Shown one piece after another: positions 8,961 through 17,463 of a DNA stretch of 64,000 bases (the first letter of the stretch is position 1; the number at the start of each line of letters is the position of its first letter). The position numbers were made by a program, and so were the translations under genes. The notes beneath the pieces are model-generated. The model saw only the letters and a list, made by a program, of their open reading frames with translations, ran no database searches and was not told the DNA's origin. The stretch comes from Mycolicibacterium pyrenivorans (GTDB lineage: Bacteria > Actinomycetota > Actinomycetes > Mycobacteriales > Mycobacteriaceae): assembly GCF_025821625.1 (NCBI RefSeq), contig NZ_JACKSH010000257.1, positions 40,760-104,759 on the forward strand, in the 5' to 3' direction.

Positions 8961-9009
8961 CACTGTCGAAAACGATTCTGACACAGTCTTTCCGGTGGCG
9001 ACGGCGGGA

Positions 9010-9438
9010 TCAGTCGTAGATGATGTCCAGGCCTCGGCGTTTGAGGTCGGCCAGTCGGGCGCGCATGGCGTGGAGCTGCTGGTCGGTGTGCCCGATCCAG
9101 TCGGCGATCTCGCCGACGATCAGCACGGGTTCCCCGGTCCGATAGGAGTAGGTCGGATTGCCGGGCAGCTTCTTGTCGGTCACATTCGGGTCGTCCTCTA
9201 CGGGACCTTGCGGTTCCACGATGAAGATGCGGCCACGTCCGTCGCCGCGGGCCATCTCGGCTCCCCACGCGGCGGCGTCCAACGTCTTGGTCAGGTACAC
9301 ATGGTTCATGACGCGCCCCGACTCGTAGTTCGACAGGCGACCGGGTACCAGCAGATCGCCCGTAGACAGGTCTGCTCTGGTGCCGTGCAGGAATGCACCT
9401 GACTCGTGCACCTCGAACGGTTTCGGTGTCTGCGGCAC
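9010..9438 (-). CDS. arr: Rifamycin ADP-ribosyltransferase Arr
   Basis: 142 residues, the usual length of Arr (about 140-150). It transfers ADP-ribose from NAD+ to a hydroxyl of the rifamycin ansa chain, inactivating the drug. Landmarks: FEVHESGAFLHGTRADL, LVPGRLSNYESGR, NHVYLTKTLDAAAWGAE, GRIFIVEPQGPVEDDPN and the C-terminal DIIYD. GTG 9438 was chosen because AGAGGGGA sits 6 nt upstream and because the family N-terminus begins here; the frame is open further upstream. It is transcribed divergently from topoN across a 410-bp spacer. Confidence 0.95.
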   Translation of the reverse strand: MPQTPKPFEVHESGAFLHGTRADLSTGDLLVPGRLSNYESGRVMNHVYLTKTLDAAAWGAEMARGDGRGRIFIVEPQGPVEDDPNVTDKKLPGNPTYSYRTGEPVLIVGEIADWIGHTDQQLHAMRARLADLKRRGLDIIYD

Positions 9439-9850
9439 AACGATTCCCCTCTCGGATCTTTCAGCCGCACGAGTGTGCACGGTGACAGGGGTCTTGCCGC
9501 AAGCCCCCTTTCCCGCCATATAGTGAAGGTGGCCGGCCCGGCGGGAATAGTGGTGGGGAGCAGCGGCGTTGCCGCCCGGAATGAGGGGCCTCTCCGAAAC
9601 CGGGCGCCGAGAGCTTCGTTCAGCCGTGCAGGTGTCGTCCGCCCCGACCGATGGCCGTCTTATTCGATGCCCCCTCGTCGAGGAGTTGACTCTTGGGCGA
9701 CAGGCGCCTGTCACACCGCCGAGGCTGCGCAAAGATGTCTGGCCGGCCGACTACCATTTCTGCGACACCCCGGGTATGCCGAGTCGGACCACCGTCATGG
9801 CCAGCGCGTTTCGGTCCTCCCTACCCGGCCCTTGATGGAAAGGACGAGCA
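9439..9850. promoter_or_regulatory. Divergent spacer between arr and topoN
   Basis: 412 bp without a credible gene. It must hold the arr promoter (minus strand) and the topoN promoter (plus strand). A -35-like TTGACT occurs at 9687 and a perfect 14-bp palindrome follows it at 9699-9712. The topoN ribosome site (GAAAGGACGAG) lies just before GTG 9851. I see no clear arr -10 hexamer and no RNA structure. Confidence 0.5.
9699..9712. promoter_or_regulatory. 14-bp perfect palindrome, possible operator
   Basis: GACAGGCGCCTGTC is identical to its reverse complement and lies a few bases after TTGACT, about 140 bp before topoN. Its place suits a dimeric regulator of the topoNM operon or of the divergent spacer. 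In GC-rich DNA some palindromes of this length arise by chance; function is inferred. Confidence 0.35.
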
Positions 9851-11893
9851 GTGAGTTACACCGCCGCCGACATCACCGAGCTCGACGATGTCCAGCACAC
9901 ACGCCTGCGGCCGGCGGTGAACCTGGGTCTGGACGTGCTCAACACCGCCCTGCGCGAGATCGTGGACAACGCGATCGAAGAGGTCGCCGATCCCAGTCAC
10001 GGTGGGTCATGCGTGACGATCACCCTGCACGCCGACGGATCGGTCAGCGTCGCCGACGACGGCCGCGGCCTGCCCGTCGACTCCGATCCGGTGAACGGGA
10101 AGAACGGCATCGTCAAAACGCTGGGGACCGCACGAGCGGGCGGCAAGTTCTCCGCCCACTCCGACGCTGCGAGCACCGGCGCCGGCCTGAACGGAATCGG
10201 CGCCGCGGCTGCGGTGTTCATCTCCGCGCGCACCGACGTGACCGTGCGCCGGGCCGGGAAGACCTACGTGCAGAGTTTCGGCGGGGGCTACCCCGGGGTG
10301 TTCGACGGCGCTGGGGGCCGGGGGTTCGACGCAAATGCACCCTTCACCCGGAACGACACGCAGAAGCTGCGCGGCACCGGCAACCGCAAGCCGGATGCCC
10401 ACGGCACCACGGTGCGGATCCTGTTCGACGCGGCCGTGGTGCCGGATTCCACCGTGGACATCAACGAGGTGCTGCTGCGGGCGCACGCCGCTTCGCGGAT
10501 GTCACCCGGGGTGCACCTGATCGTCATCGACGAAGGCTGGCCCGGCGACGACGTCCGGCCCGAGTTGCTCGAGCCGTTCAGCGGCCCGTGGGGCACCGAT
10601 ACCCTCCTGGACCTCATGTGCACCGCGGCCGGCACCCCTGTGCCCGGCGTGCGCGCAGTGGTGGAGGGCCGTGGTGAGTACACCACCGGTCGCGGCCCGA
10701 CCCCGTTCCGTTGGTCCCTGACCGCCGGCCCCGCCGAACCGGCCACCGTCGCCGCGTTCTGCAATACCGTGCGCACTCCCGGTGGCGGATCTCATCTGAC
10801 CGCCGCGGTGAAGGGATTGTCCGAAGCCCTGGCCGACCGCGCCTCGCGCATCCGCGACCTGGGCCTGGCCAAAGGCGAAGACGGCCCGGAGGCACAGGAT
10901 TTCGCCGCGGTGACAGCGCTTGCCGTGGACACCCGGGCACCCGATGTGGCGTGGGACTCGCAGGCCAAAACCGCGGTGTCCTCGCGCTCACTGAACGTGG
11001 CGATGGCCCCGGACGTGGCGCGCAGCGTCACCATCTGGGCCGCCAACCCCGGCAACGCGGACACGGTGTCGCTGTGGACCAAGCTCGCGCTGGAGGCCGC
11101 GAGGGCACGCCGCAGCGCCGAGGGCGCCAAGGCCCGATCCCGGGCGGCGTCGAAAGCCAAGGGCCTGGGGACCAACCTGTCGCTGCCACCGAAGCTGCTG
11201 CCCAGTCGGGAGACCGGACGCGGCTCGGGCGCCGAGTTGTTCCTATGCGAGGGTGACTCAGCGCTGGGCACCATCAAGGCAGCTCGCGACGCCACCTTCC
11301 AGGCGGCCTTCCCGCTGAAAGGGAAGCCGCCCAACGTCTTCGGGTTCACCGTGAGCAAGGCGCGGGTCAAGGACGAGTTCGATTCGATCGAACGCATCCT
11401 GGGCTGCGGGGTCCGTGACAACTGCGATCCGGAGTCGTGCCGGTACGACCGGATCTTGTTCGCCTCCGACGCCGACCCCGACGGGGGCAATATCAACTCC
11501 AGTCTCATCTCGATGTTCCTGGACTTCTACCGGCCACTCGTCGAGGCGGGCATGGTCTACGTGACGTTGCCGCCGCTGTTCGTGGTCAAGGACGGCCAAC
11601 AGCGGATCTACTGCCAGGATGAGTCCGAGCGCGATGCCGCGGTCGCCCAGATGAAGGCCACCTCGAAACGCAAGGTGGAGGTGCAGCGGAACAAGGGTCT
11701 CGGTGAGATGGACGCCGACGACTTCTGGAACACCGTGCTGGACCCGCAGCGGCGCACCGTGATTCGGGTGCATCTCGACGACGGCGAAGCGAAGTTGCAC
11801 CACACGCTGTTCGGTGGGCCGCCGGAGGGCCGGCGCACGTGGATGGCGGATGTCGCCGCCCGCGTCGACACCGCAGCGCTCGACCTGACGTAG
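9851..11893 (+). CDS. topoN: Atypical type II topoisomerase, GyrB-like subunit (TopoN)
   Basis: 680 residues, GyrB/ParE-like ATPase subunit. GHKL ATPase: Glu36-x3-Asn40 in REIVDNAIEE, DDGRGLP near 69-75, AGLNGIGAAA near 111-120. Toprim metal site: Glu467 in LCEGDSALG and Asp540/Asp542/Asp544 in SDADPDGG. QRNKGLGEMDADDFW near the C-terminus is the GyrB-type anchor to the A subunit. It differs from gyrase at usually fixed spots (EGDSAGG and DADVDGxHI in GyrB) and belongs to the M. smegmatis TopoN line rather than to housekeeping GyrB. GTG 9851 has GGACGAG upstream. It precedes topoM by 12 bp, clearly one operon. Confidence 0.88.
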   Translation: MSYTAADITELDDVQHTRLRPAVNLGLDVLNTALREIVDNAIEEVADPSHGGSCVTITLHADGSVSVADDGRGLPVDSDPVNGKNGIVKTLGTARAGGKFSAHSDAASTGAGLNGIGAAAAVFISARTDVTVRRAGKTYVQSFGGGYPGVFDGAGGRGFDANAPFTRNDTQKLRGTGNRKPDAHGTTVRILFDAAVVPDSTVDINEVLLRAHAASRMSPGVHLIVIDEGWPGDDVRPELLEPFSGPWGTDTLLDLMCTAAGTPVPGVRAVVEGRGEYTTGRGPTPFRWSLTAGPAEPATVAAFCNTVRTPGGGSHLTAAVKGLSEALADRASRIRDLGLAKGEDGPEAQDFAAVTALAVDTRAPDVAWDSQAKTAVSSRSLNVAMAPDVARSVTIWAANPGNADTVSLWTKLALEAARARRSAEGAKARSRAASKAKGLGTNLSLPPKLLPSRETGRGSGAELFLCEGDSALGTIKAARDATFQAAFPLKGKPPNVFGFTVSKARVKDEFDSIERILGCGVRDNCDPESCRYDRILFASDADPDGGNINSSLISMFLDFYRPLVEAGMVYVTLPPLFVVKDGQQRIYCQDESERDAAVAQMKATSKRKVEVQRNKGLGEMDADDFWNTVLDPQRRTVIRVHLDDGEAKLHHTLFGGPPEGRRTWMADVAARVDTAALDLT

Positions 11894-11905
11894 GAAGAAG
11901 TATTT

Positions 11906-14050
11906 GTGACCGCCACCCTGGACGTTCCGGAGCAGAACCCCGACCTGGTGCTCGACCAGAGCGCCGATGACTACTGGAACCACTACCAGCTGACCTTCGC
12001 GCTCTACAGCGTCAGCGATCGCGCCATCCCGTCCGCGTTCGACGGGCTCAAGCCCGGGCAGCGGCGCCTGCTCTACCAGATGCACGAGTCCCGATTGCTG
12101 CCAGGAAACAAACCGCAGAAGTCCTCGAAGGTCTGCTCGGCCGTCACCGGCAACCTGCACCCGCACGGCGGCGCGTCGATGTACGGAGCCGCGGCACTGA
12201 TGGCCGCCGACTTCCAGCGCGTGAAAGTGATTGACGGACAAGGCGCATTCCCGCGCATCCAAGGTGACATACCCGCCGCCGATCGCTACACCGAGATGCG
12301 GCTGTCGGCACCCGGTGCGGCACTGACCGCCGAACTCAACGATCACGCCGTGCCGATGGTCTCGACGTTCGACGGTGAATGGATCGAGCCGACGGTGCTG
12401 CCCGCCCAGTGGCCGGTGCTGCTCTGCAATGGCGCGGTCGGCATCGCCGAGGGGTGGGCCACCAAGGTACCGGCACACAATCCGCGCGAGGTCATGGCGG
12501 CCTGTCGGGCGCTGCTGAAGACCCCGAACATGACCGACGACCGGTTGCTCAAACTCATTCCCGGTCCCGACTGGGGCTGCGGGGCCACCGTGGTCGGCAC
12601 GGCCGGCCTGCGGGAGTACATCACCACCGGCCGGGGCCTGTTCACGGTCCGCGGCACGGTGTCCGTCGACGGGAAGAATGTCGTGATCACCGAACTTCCG
12701 CCCGGTGTCGCGAGTAACACTGTGCAGGAGCGCATCCGGGCTCTGGTCGAATCCGGTGAGCTGTCGGGCGTGGCCGACATGTCCGATCTCACCGACCGTC
12801 GCAACGGGCTGCGCATCGTGGTCACCGCAAAACGCGGCCACAGCGCCGAGACCATCCGCGACCAGCTGCTCGCCCTGACCCCGCTCGAGTCGACGTTCGC
12901 CGCCAGCCTGGTCGCCCTCGATGAGGACCGGGTTCCGCGGTGGTGGTCGGTGCGCGAACTGATCGCCGCGTTCCTGCATCTGCGCGATTCAGTGGTGTTG
13001 CGCCGCAGCGAGTACCGACTGGACAAGGTCGCCGCGCGACGGCATCTGGTGGCCGGCTTGATGACCATCCATCTTGACATTGATGCTGCCGTCGCGGTCA
13101 TTCGGAGCTCCGACACCGTCGACGAGGCCCGCCAGGGCCTGCAGGACCGCTTCGCGATCGACACCGAACAAGCCGATTACGTTCTGGCGCTGCAACTGCG
13201 GCGGCTGACGAAGCTCGACGTCATCGAGCTGCGGGCCGAAGCGGAGAAGCTCGACGCCGAGTTTCTCGAGCTCACAGAATTGGTTTCGAATCCTGACGCG
13301 CGCCGGGTGGTGATCGACAAGGAGCTTGTTGAGACCGCGAAACTGTTCAAAGGCGCCGAATTCGACCGTCGCACCGTGCTGGACTTCGACGCGACCCCGG
13401 TGACGTCCGGTGCCGATGAGGACGGCGCCCGCGAGCGAAAGGTCAACGCCTCCTGGCGTTTGGATGACCGCGGTGTGTTCTCCGACAGCCACGGCGACCT
13501 GCTGACCTCGGGTCTGGGGTGGGCGGTGTGGACCGACGGCCGGGTGAAGTTCACGACCGGCAGCGGCCTGCCCTACAAGATCCGCGACATCCCGGTGGCG
13601 CCGGACATCACCGGGCTGGTGCGTTCCGGGGTACTAACCGACGGCCACCATCTGGCGTTGGTGACGCGGCGCGGGAAGGTGCTGCGGATCGACCCCGCCG
13701 CCGTCAATCCGCAGGGCGCGGCAGGCAACGGTGTGGCCGGGGTGAAGCTGGTGGCGGGCGACCCAGAGGACGCTGTGATCGCCGCTTTGCCCCTCACGTG
13801 TGAGAACGGCGAGGCCATTCTGTCGATCTCCGAAAAGGGCTGGAAGGTCACCGAAGTGGCCGACATCCCGGTGAAGGGCCGCGGTGGAGCGGGCGTCGGC
13901 TTCCATCCGTTGGTCAACGGCGAGACTGCGCTGCTGGCGGCAACGGTTTCGGCGACCGGGTTCGTGCGCGGCAAGAGGGCGGTAAGGGCCGAGAAGCGTG
14001 CGAAGGCCTCGGTCAAGGGCTCCGGTGCGGACGTGACGCCTGCCGGGTGA
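11906..14050 (+). CDS. topoM: Atypical type II topoisomerase, GyrA-like subunit (TopoM)
   Basis: 714 residues, DNA-cleaving A subunit partnering TopoN. GTG 11906 follows GGAAGAAG. The breakage-reunion domain has SAFDGLKPGQRRLLY (43-57), HPHGGASMYG (85-94) and the active-site Tyr128 in AADRYTEMRLS. Numbering in the quinolone region is the same as M. tuberculosis GyrA, but positions 89 and 94, normally Asp, are both Gly. Gyrase-type C-terminal beta-pinwheel length is present only in part, and I see no clear GyrA-box. M. smegmatis TopoNM is reported, as I recall, to have unusual supercoiling behaviour and reduced quinolone sensitivity; the same is expected here by similarity. Confidence 0.88.
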   Translation: MTATLDVPEQNPDLVLDQSADDYWNHYQLTFALYSVSDRAIPSAFDGLKPGQRRLLYQMHESRLLPGNKPQKSSKVCSAVTGNLHPHGGASMYGAAALMAADFQRVKVIDGQGAFPRIQGDIPAADRYTEMRLSAPGAALTAELNDHAVPMVSTFDGEWIEPTVLPAQWPVLLCNGAVGIAEGWATKVPAHNPREVMAACRALLKTPNMTDDRLLKLIPGPDWGCGATVVGTAGLREYITTGRGLFTVRGTVSVDGKNVVITELPPGVASNTVQERIRALVESGELSGVADMSDLTDRRNGLRIVVTAKRGHSAETIRDQLLALTPLESTFAASLVALDEDRVPRWWSVRELIAAFLHLRDSVVLRRSEYRLDKVAARRHLVAGLMTIHLDIDAAVAVIRSSDTVDEARQGLQDRFAIDTEQADYVLALQLRRLTKLDVIELRAEAEKLDAEFLELTELVSNPDARRVVIDKELVETAKLFKGAEFDRRTVLDFDATPVTSGADEDGARERKVNASWRLDDRGVFSDSHGDLLTSGLGWAVWTDGRVKFTTGSGLPYKIRDIPVAPDITGLVRSGVLTDGHHLALVTRRGKVLRIDPAAVNPQGAAGNGVAGVKLVAGDPEDAVIAALPLTCENGEAILSISEKGWKVTEVADIPVKGRGGAGVGFHPLVNGETALLAATVSATGFVRGKRAVRAEKRAKASVKGSGADVTPAG

Positions 14051-14200
14051 CCGCACGGTGACGGGCCCGCGGGCTGTCAACTGCGTGTTCGGTCGCCTGG
14101 CGTCGCGGTCTCCTACGGCTTTGCCTGCGGTCCACCGCCCGCGATGCTCCTAGAATGGCGCCGTATCGGCAGTCACTGGCATCGGGTGGAGGTGAGGGGA

Positions 14201-15022
14201 ATGGCCACGACGTTCCCTGATGCCCCGGTGCTGGAGCGTGTGCTGGACCTCGCGGCGCACGCCCCGTCGGTGCGCAACGCACAGCCGTGGCGGTGGCACG
14301 TCGACCACCGCGGCGTGCAGCTGTTCGCCGACTGGACCCGTCGCCTCGGTGACACCGACGCCGACCGCCGCGATGTGGTCCTGAGCTGCGGCGCCGTGCT
14401 GCACCACTGCGCGGTCGGGCTCGCCGCCGCCGGATGGTCGAGCCGGATCCGTCGGTTCCCCGACGACGATGTGCTGGCGGCGATCGAACTCGCCGAGCAG
14501 CCACCGGGTGACGGCAGCCTGGAGCTGGCCGGCGCCATCGCGCGCCGCCGGGCCGACCGGCGGCCGTACACCGGCTCGCTTCCCGGCGGCACGCTCGAAT
14601 TGCTCGTGATCCGCGCGGAACGCTTCGGTGTCCAGCTGGCGGTGGTGCCGACCGTCAGATGGACCAGGATCGGTGACGCCGAGTTCGCACTGCGCTACGG
14701 GGACGGAGCACCGGAGCACCCGGGTGACGACGGCGTAATGCTCGTGCTGGGGACTGACACCGACACCGACGTGATGCGGCTTCGTGCCGGCGAGGCTCTC
14801 AGTTACCTGACGTTGTCGGCGGCCACCCTCGGGCTCGCCACGTGCCCGCTGACCGAGCCGCTGAGAGACACCCGGAACCGCCTGGCGCTGACGTGTGAGG
14901 CCTTCGACGGCGAGGCCCACCCGCAGGCGTTGATTCGGCTCGGGCTACAGGCCGTCGGTGATCCGCTGCCGCCAGTCGAACGACGGTCTGTCGCAGAGAC
15001 GACGACGTTCAACCTCAATTAG
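14201..15022 (+). CDS. Acg-family nitroreductase-like FMN protein, internally shortened
   Basis: 273 residues. ATG 14201 directly follows GGTGAGGGGA. N-terminal AAHAPSVRNAQPWRW and the ADRRPYTGSLPGG segment, then LRAGEALSYLTLSAATLGLATCPLT, mark the Acg/Rv3131-type nitroreductase family of DosR-linked proteins that bind FMN but have a lid blocking usual reduction. Family members are about 320-335 residues; here some 50 residues are missing between the flavin half (to about 145) and the C-terminal half, where the family normally has a Trp/Arg-rich lid segment. The frame is intact, so it may still fold, but function is doubtful. Monocistronic. Confidence 0.72.
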   Translation: MATTFPDAPVLERVLDLAAHAPSVRNAQPWRWHVDHRGVQLFADWTRRLGDTDADRRDVVLSCGAVLHHCAVGLAAAGWSSRIRRFPDDDVLAAIELAEQPPGDGSLELAGAIARRRADRRPYTGSLPGGTLELLVIRAERFGVQLAVVPTVRWTRIGDAEFALRYGDGAPEHPGDDGVMLVLGTDTDTDVMRLRAGEALSYLTLSAATLGLATCPLTEPLRDTRNRLALTCEAFDGEAHPQALIRLGLQAVGDPLPPVERRSVAETTTFNLN

Positions 15023-15075
15023 GGCGTTTCGTCTCGTGCACAACTGGTTGGCCGCGCAGCGGGATACGTAGGGAT

Positions 15076-16477
15076 TCAGCCGGTGAAACCCTCGCCTGAT
15101 GTCGAACGGTCGTGGTGGGTGTAGGTCAGCGGGATCTGCTGACCGCGGGCAATCTTGTCCAGCATGTCGATACGCGCGCGCGCCGGCGCGCCGCTCGCGT
15201 TCCTGCGCTCTCGGCCGGGATTAGACCACGGCAAACTGTCGGCCACCATCGCGATACCGACGTTGAGCCGGGTGAAGCTCTCGAAGATCCGCACCCGGCG
15301 CTGGAAGTTGTAGCCCAGCGGCTCGAACAGCGTGCCGACGATCATGGCCTCGATCTGTTGGTATCCGAACACCACGCCGGCGGGGGCGAGCGCAATGGTC
15401 GCCGTGATCTGGTTGGCGTAGCGGGCCACCAACTTCCTGGCCCAGTCGGGAAGAGTCTCCGTCAGCGTCTCGATGTGGGAGGGACCCGCAATGGCGTCGA
15501 CGAGTTCGGCCCGCCATGGCGACGGATTGCCACCCCTGGCCAGGACGTAGTTCAACGATTTGATCAACTCCACACCGTTGGCGGAGTGGAGGCGCTCGGG
15601 CGCGCCCCACAGTCGCCCGTTGTACGACGAGTATTCAGCGAGATCCTCGAGCTGCTGCCGGGTCAGCTTGCGCCCGAACGCATGGTCGACGAGGCGGCCG
15701 AGCAGCATTCCGCTGCCGAAGCCGAGCAGCGACGTCACAGGAATGGGCTCCCCGAACTTGAGGTAGACGTCGTCACCCCACTTGCGCCGCAACCCTCGAC
15801 TTACCAGTGCGTGCATCAACCGGCACCCGCACGACATCCTGGAACGCAACCGAGCGCCGATCGAAGATGTCCGGCAACGTGAACTGAGCGAACACCCGAG
15901 CCGTCTCGATGAAGCGGCGCGGGCCGTCGTCCGCGAAACGACCGGTGGCACCGGTGGCCGCGGAGATGTCGCCGGTCATCGCGGTCTCGTAGAACGCCCA
16001 CCCCTGGATGATGGTGGTGGCCGCCCTGGTGCTCGACATCGCCAGCATCCGACCCCGTTCGGCGGCGACGAGATCGAACTGGCTGGCCAGCCGATCCAAA
16101 TGGTCGAAGAGATCGACAAACTCCTGCGGGGGATCCTCCAGCGTTTCAATGCCCTGGGTCAGGGCCTGCTCGAACAGCGCCCGGCCCTGCTCATAGCCGA
16201 GGCGCTCGAACGCATCGACCGCACCGACCATGTGCTCGTCGGCCTGCCAGAAGTAGTCGTCCCGCATACGCGTGATGTCGTTGGGTTCGACCTCTTTGTC
16301 GATGTCGATCCAGGTCCCGAACATGAACTCGCGCATGTGACGCCACTGGTCGGCGAAGTGGTCACGACCTGGCGGGATGGGCCGCAACGGCCTCTCTGGA
16401 TGATCCCGTCGGTTGAAATCGACGTCCTCGACGAGGATCTCGGGACGCTCACCGGTCACGGTCATGCAGCCATCCAA
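15076..16477 (-). pseudogene. Oxygenase MpaB-family (DUF2236) gene, frameshifted
   Basis: Two reading frames join into one DUF2236/MpaB-type protein of about 460 residues. The N-terminal part starts at ATG 16477 (or 16465, MTVTGERPE) and runs through FADQWRHMREFMFGTW and FDRRSVAFQDVVRV. The C-terminal part resumes as RLMHALVSRGLRRKWGDDVY. Removing one base near 15821-15825 (the CCGG of the minus-strand GTGCCGG run) restores GTG CGG TTG ATG and a continuous frame, so this is a one-base insertion. The family includes heme-b oxygenases related to latex-clearing proteins; many mycobacterial copies have no assigned substrate. A sequencing error would also explain it. Confidence 0.75.
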
Positions 16478-16668
16478 TCTCGGAGGTAGAGGACACTGAT
16501 TAAGACGTTATTTCACCCTGCCGCCGATGTGAACGGCGGTTCCTGGCCTCCTGCCGAGTACGAGGTCACCGAAGTCGCCGATCCCGGTGACAGGTCGCGG
16601 CGGGTAACGGTGCGGCATCGAACCGACATCGACCCCAAAGATCACCGTAACCACATCCGCCACATTGT

Positions 16669-16674
16669 TAACAT
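16669..16674 (+). promoter_or_regulatory. -10 element, leaderless start of DUF1906 gene
   Basis: TAACAT ends 6 nt before GTG 16681, placing the transcription start at the start codon. It lies within the palindrome TGTTAACA (16666-16673). No ribosome site precedes the GTG. Confidence 0.55.
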
Positions 16675-16680
16675 CGCTCG

Positions 16681-17448
16681 GTGCGAATATCCCGGCGTGA
16701 CGCACTGCGCTGCGCCACGGCTGCCTCGGCATTGGCCGGGCTCAGCGCTGTGACGGGTGCCCGCGCACCCTCGGCGGCGGCTGCCGCTCCCACGCTGATC
16801 GACTACGCCATGCGCCAGATCCCGGCACAAGACATCAGAGCTGCCGGCCATGCCGGGGTGATCAACTACGTCTCGACCTCGCGGCCCGGCTCGTCCTTCG
16901 GTGCCAAACCGATCACCCTGCCCTACGCGAAGTCGCTGAGCTCCTCCGGTTTGGTGATTGTCAGCAACTACCAATACGGCAAGCCGGGCGGGACAGCGCC
17001 GTCGGACTTCACCCGCGGGTACGCCGGTGGCGTCGCCGACGCTCGCACCGGTTGGCAGCTGCACAGCGCCGCCGGTGGTGGCCAGAGCGCGCCGATCTTC
17101 TTCAGCGTCGACGACGACATCGACCGCGAGGCGTGGAACACCGTTGTGCTGCCGTGGTTTCGCGGAATCAATTCGGTGATCGGAGTGCAGCGGACCGGAA
17201 TCTACGGGGGCATCAAGGCGTGCCAATGGGCCGCGGCAGATGGGGTCATCGGAAGGTCGCGTTCGCCGGGCCGCGTATGGGCCTGGCAGACCCGGTCCTG
17301 GTCCGGTGGTCAGATCTACCCCGCCGCAGTTCTGTACCAGCGCATCATCGACACCGCATCGAATCCGGGACCGGTCGTCGGCGGCATCCGCGTCGACGTC
17401 AACGACGTGCTGGCCCAGGATTGCGGCCAGTGGAACTTCCATCCGTGA
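16681..17448 (+). CDS. Tat-secreted DUF1906 (Rv2525c-like) glycoside-hydrolase-like protein
   Basis: 255 residues. The N-terminus RISRRDAL plus an alanine-rich hydrophobic stretch and ASALAGLSAVTGARA is a twin-arginine signal. The mature part is a TIM-barrel DUF1906 domain: IDYAMRQIPAQDIRAAG, FINYVS-type strand (VINYVSTSR), IFFSVDDDID, GIYGGIKACQWA, VWAWQTRSW and the C-terminal VDVNDVLAQDCGQW. These proteins resemble GH25 lysozymes and Rv2525c, a Tat substrate thought to act on the cell envelope. DDDID near 143-147 is the likely acidic centre. Enzyme activity is not established for the family. Confidence 0.85.
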   Translation: MRISRRDALRCATAASALAGLSAVTGARAPSAAAAAPTLIDYAMRQIPAQDIRAAGHAGVINYVSTSRPGSSFGAKPITLPYAKSLSSSGLVIVSNYQYGKPGGTAPSDFTRGYAGGVADARTGWQLHSAAGGGQSAPIFFSVDDDIDREAWNTVVLPWFRGINSVIGVQRTGIYGGIKACQWAAADGVIGRSRSPGRVWAWQTRSWSGGQIYPAAVLYQRIIDTASNPGPVVGGIRVDVNDVLAQDCGQWNFHP

Positions 17449-17463
17449 AGACAGCCGGGCTGC

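Noticed and set aside
9406..10677. Open frame on the plus strand overlapping the arr start and topoN
   Set aside because: It runs out of frame through the ATPase domain of TopoN and is Arg-rich with no similarity to anything.
9851..14050. Housekeeping gyrB-gyrA
   Set aside because: Toprim and quinolone-region motifs differ from mycobacterial gyrase and no recF/dnaA neighbourhood is present; the TopoN/TopoM type fits.
14065..14074. GCCCGCGGGC palindrome after topoM as terminator
   Set aside because: Ten bases without a loop are common by chance at this GC content, and no T-run follows.
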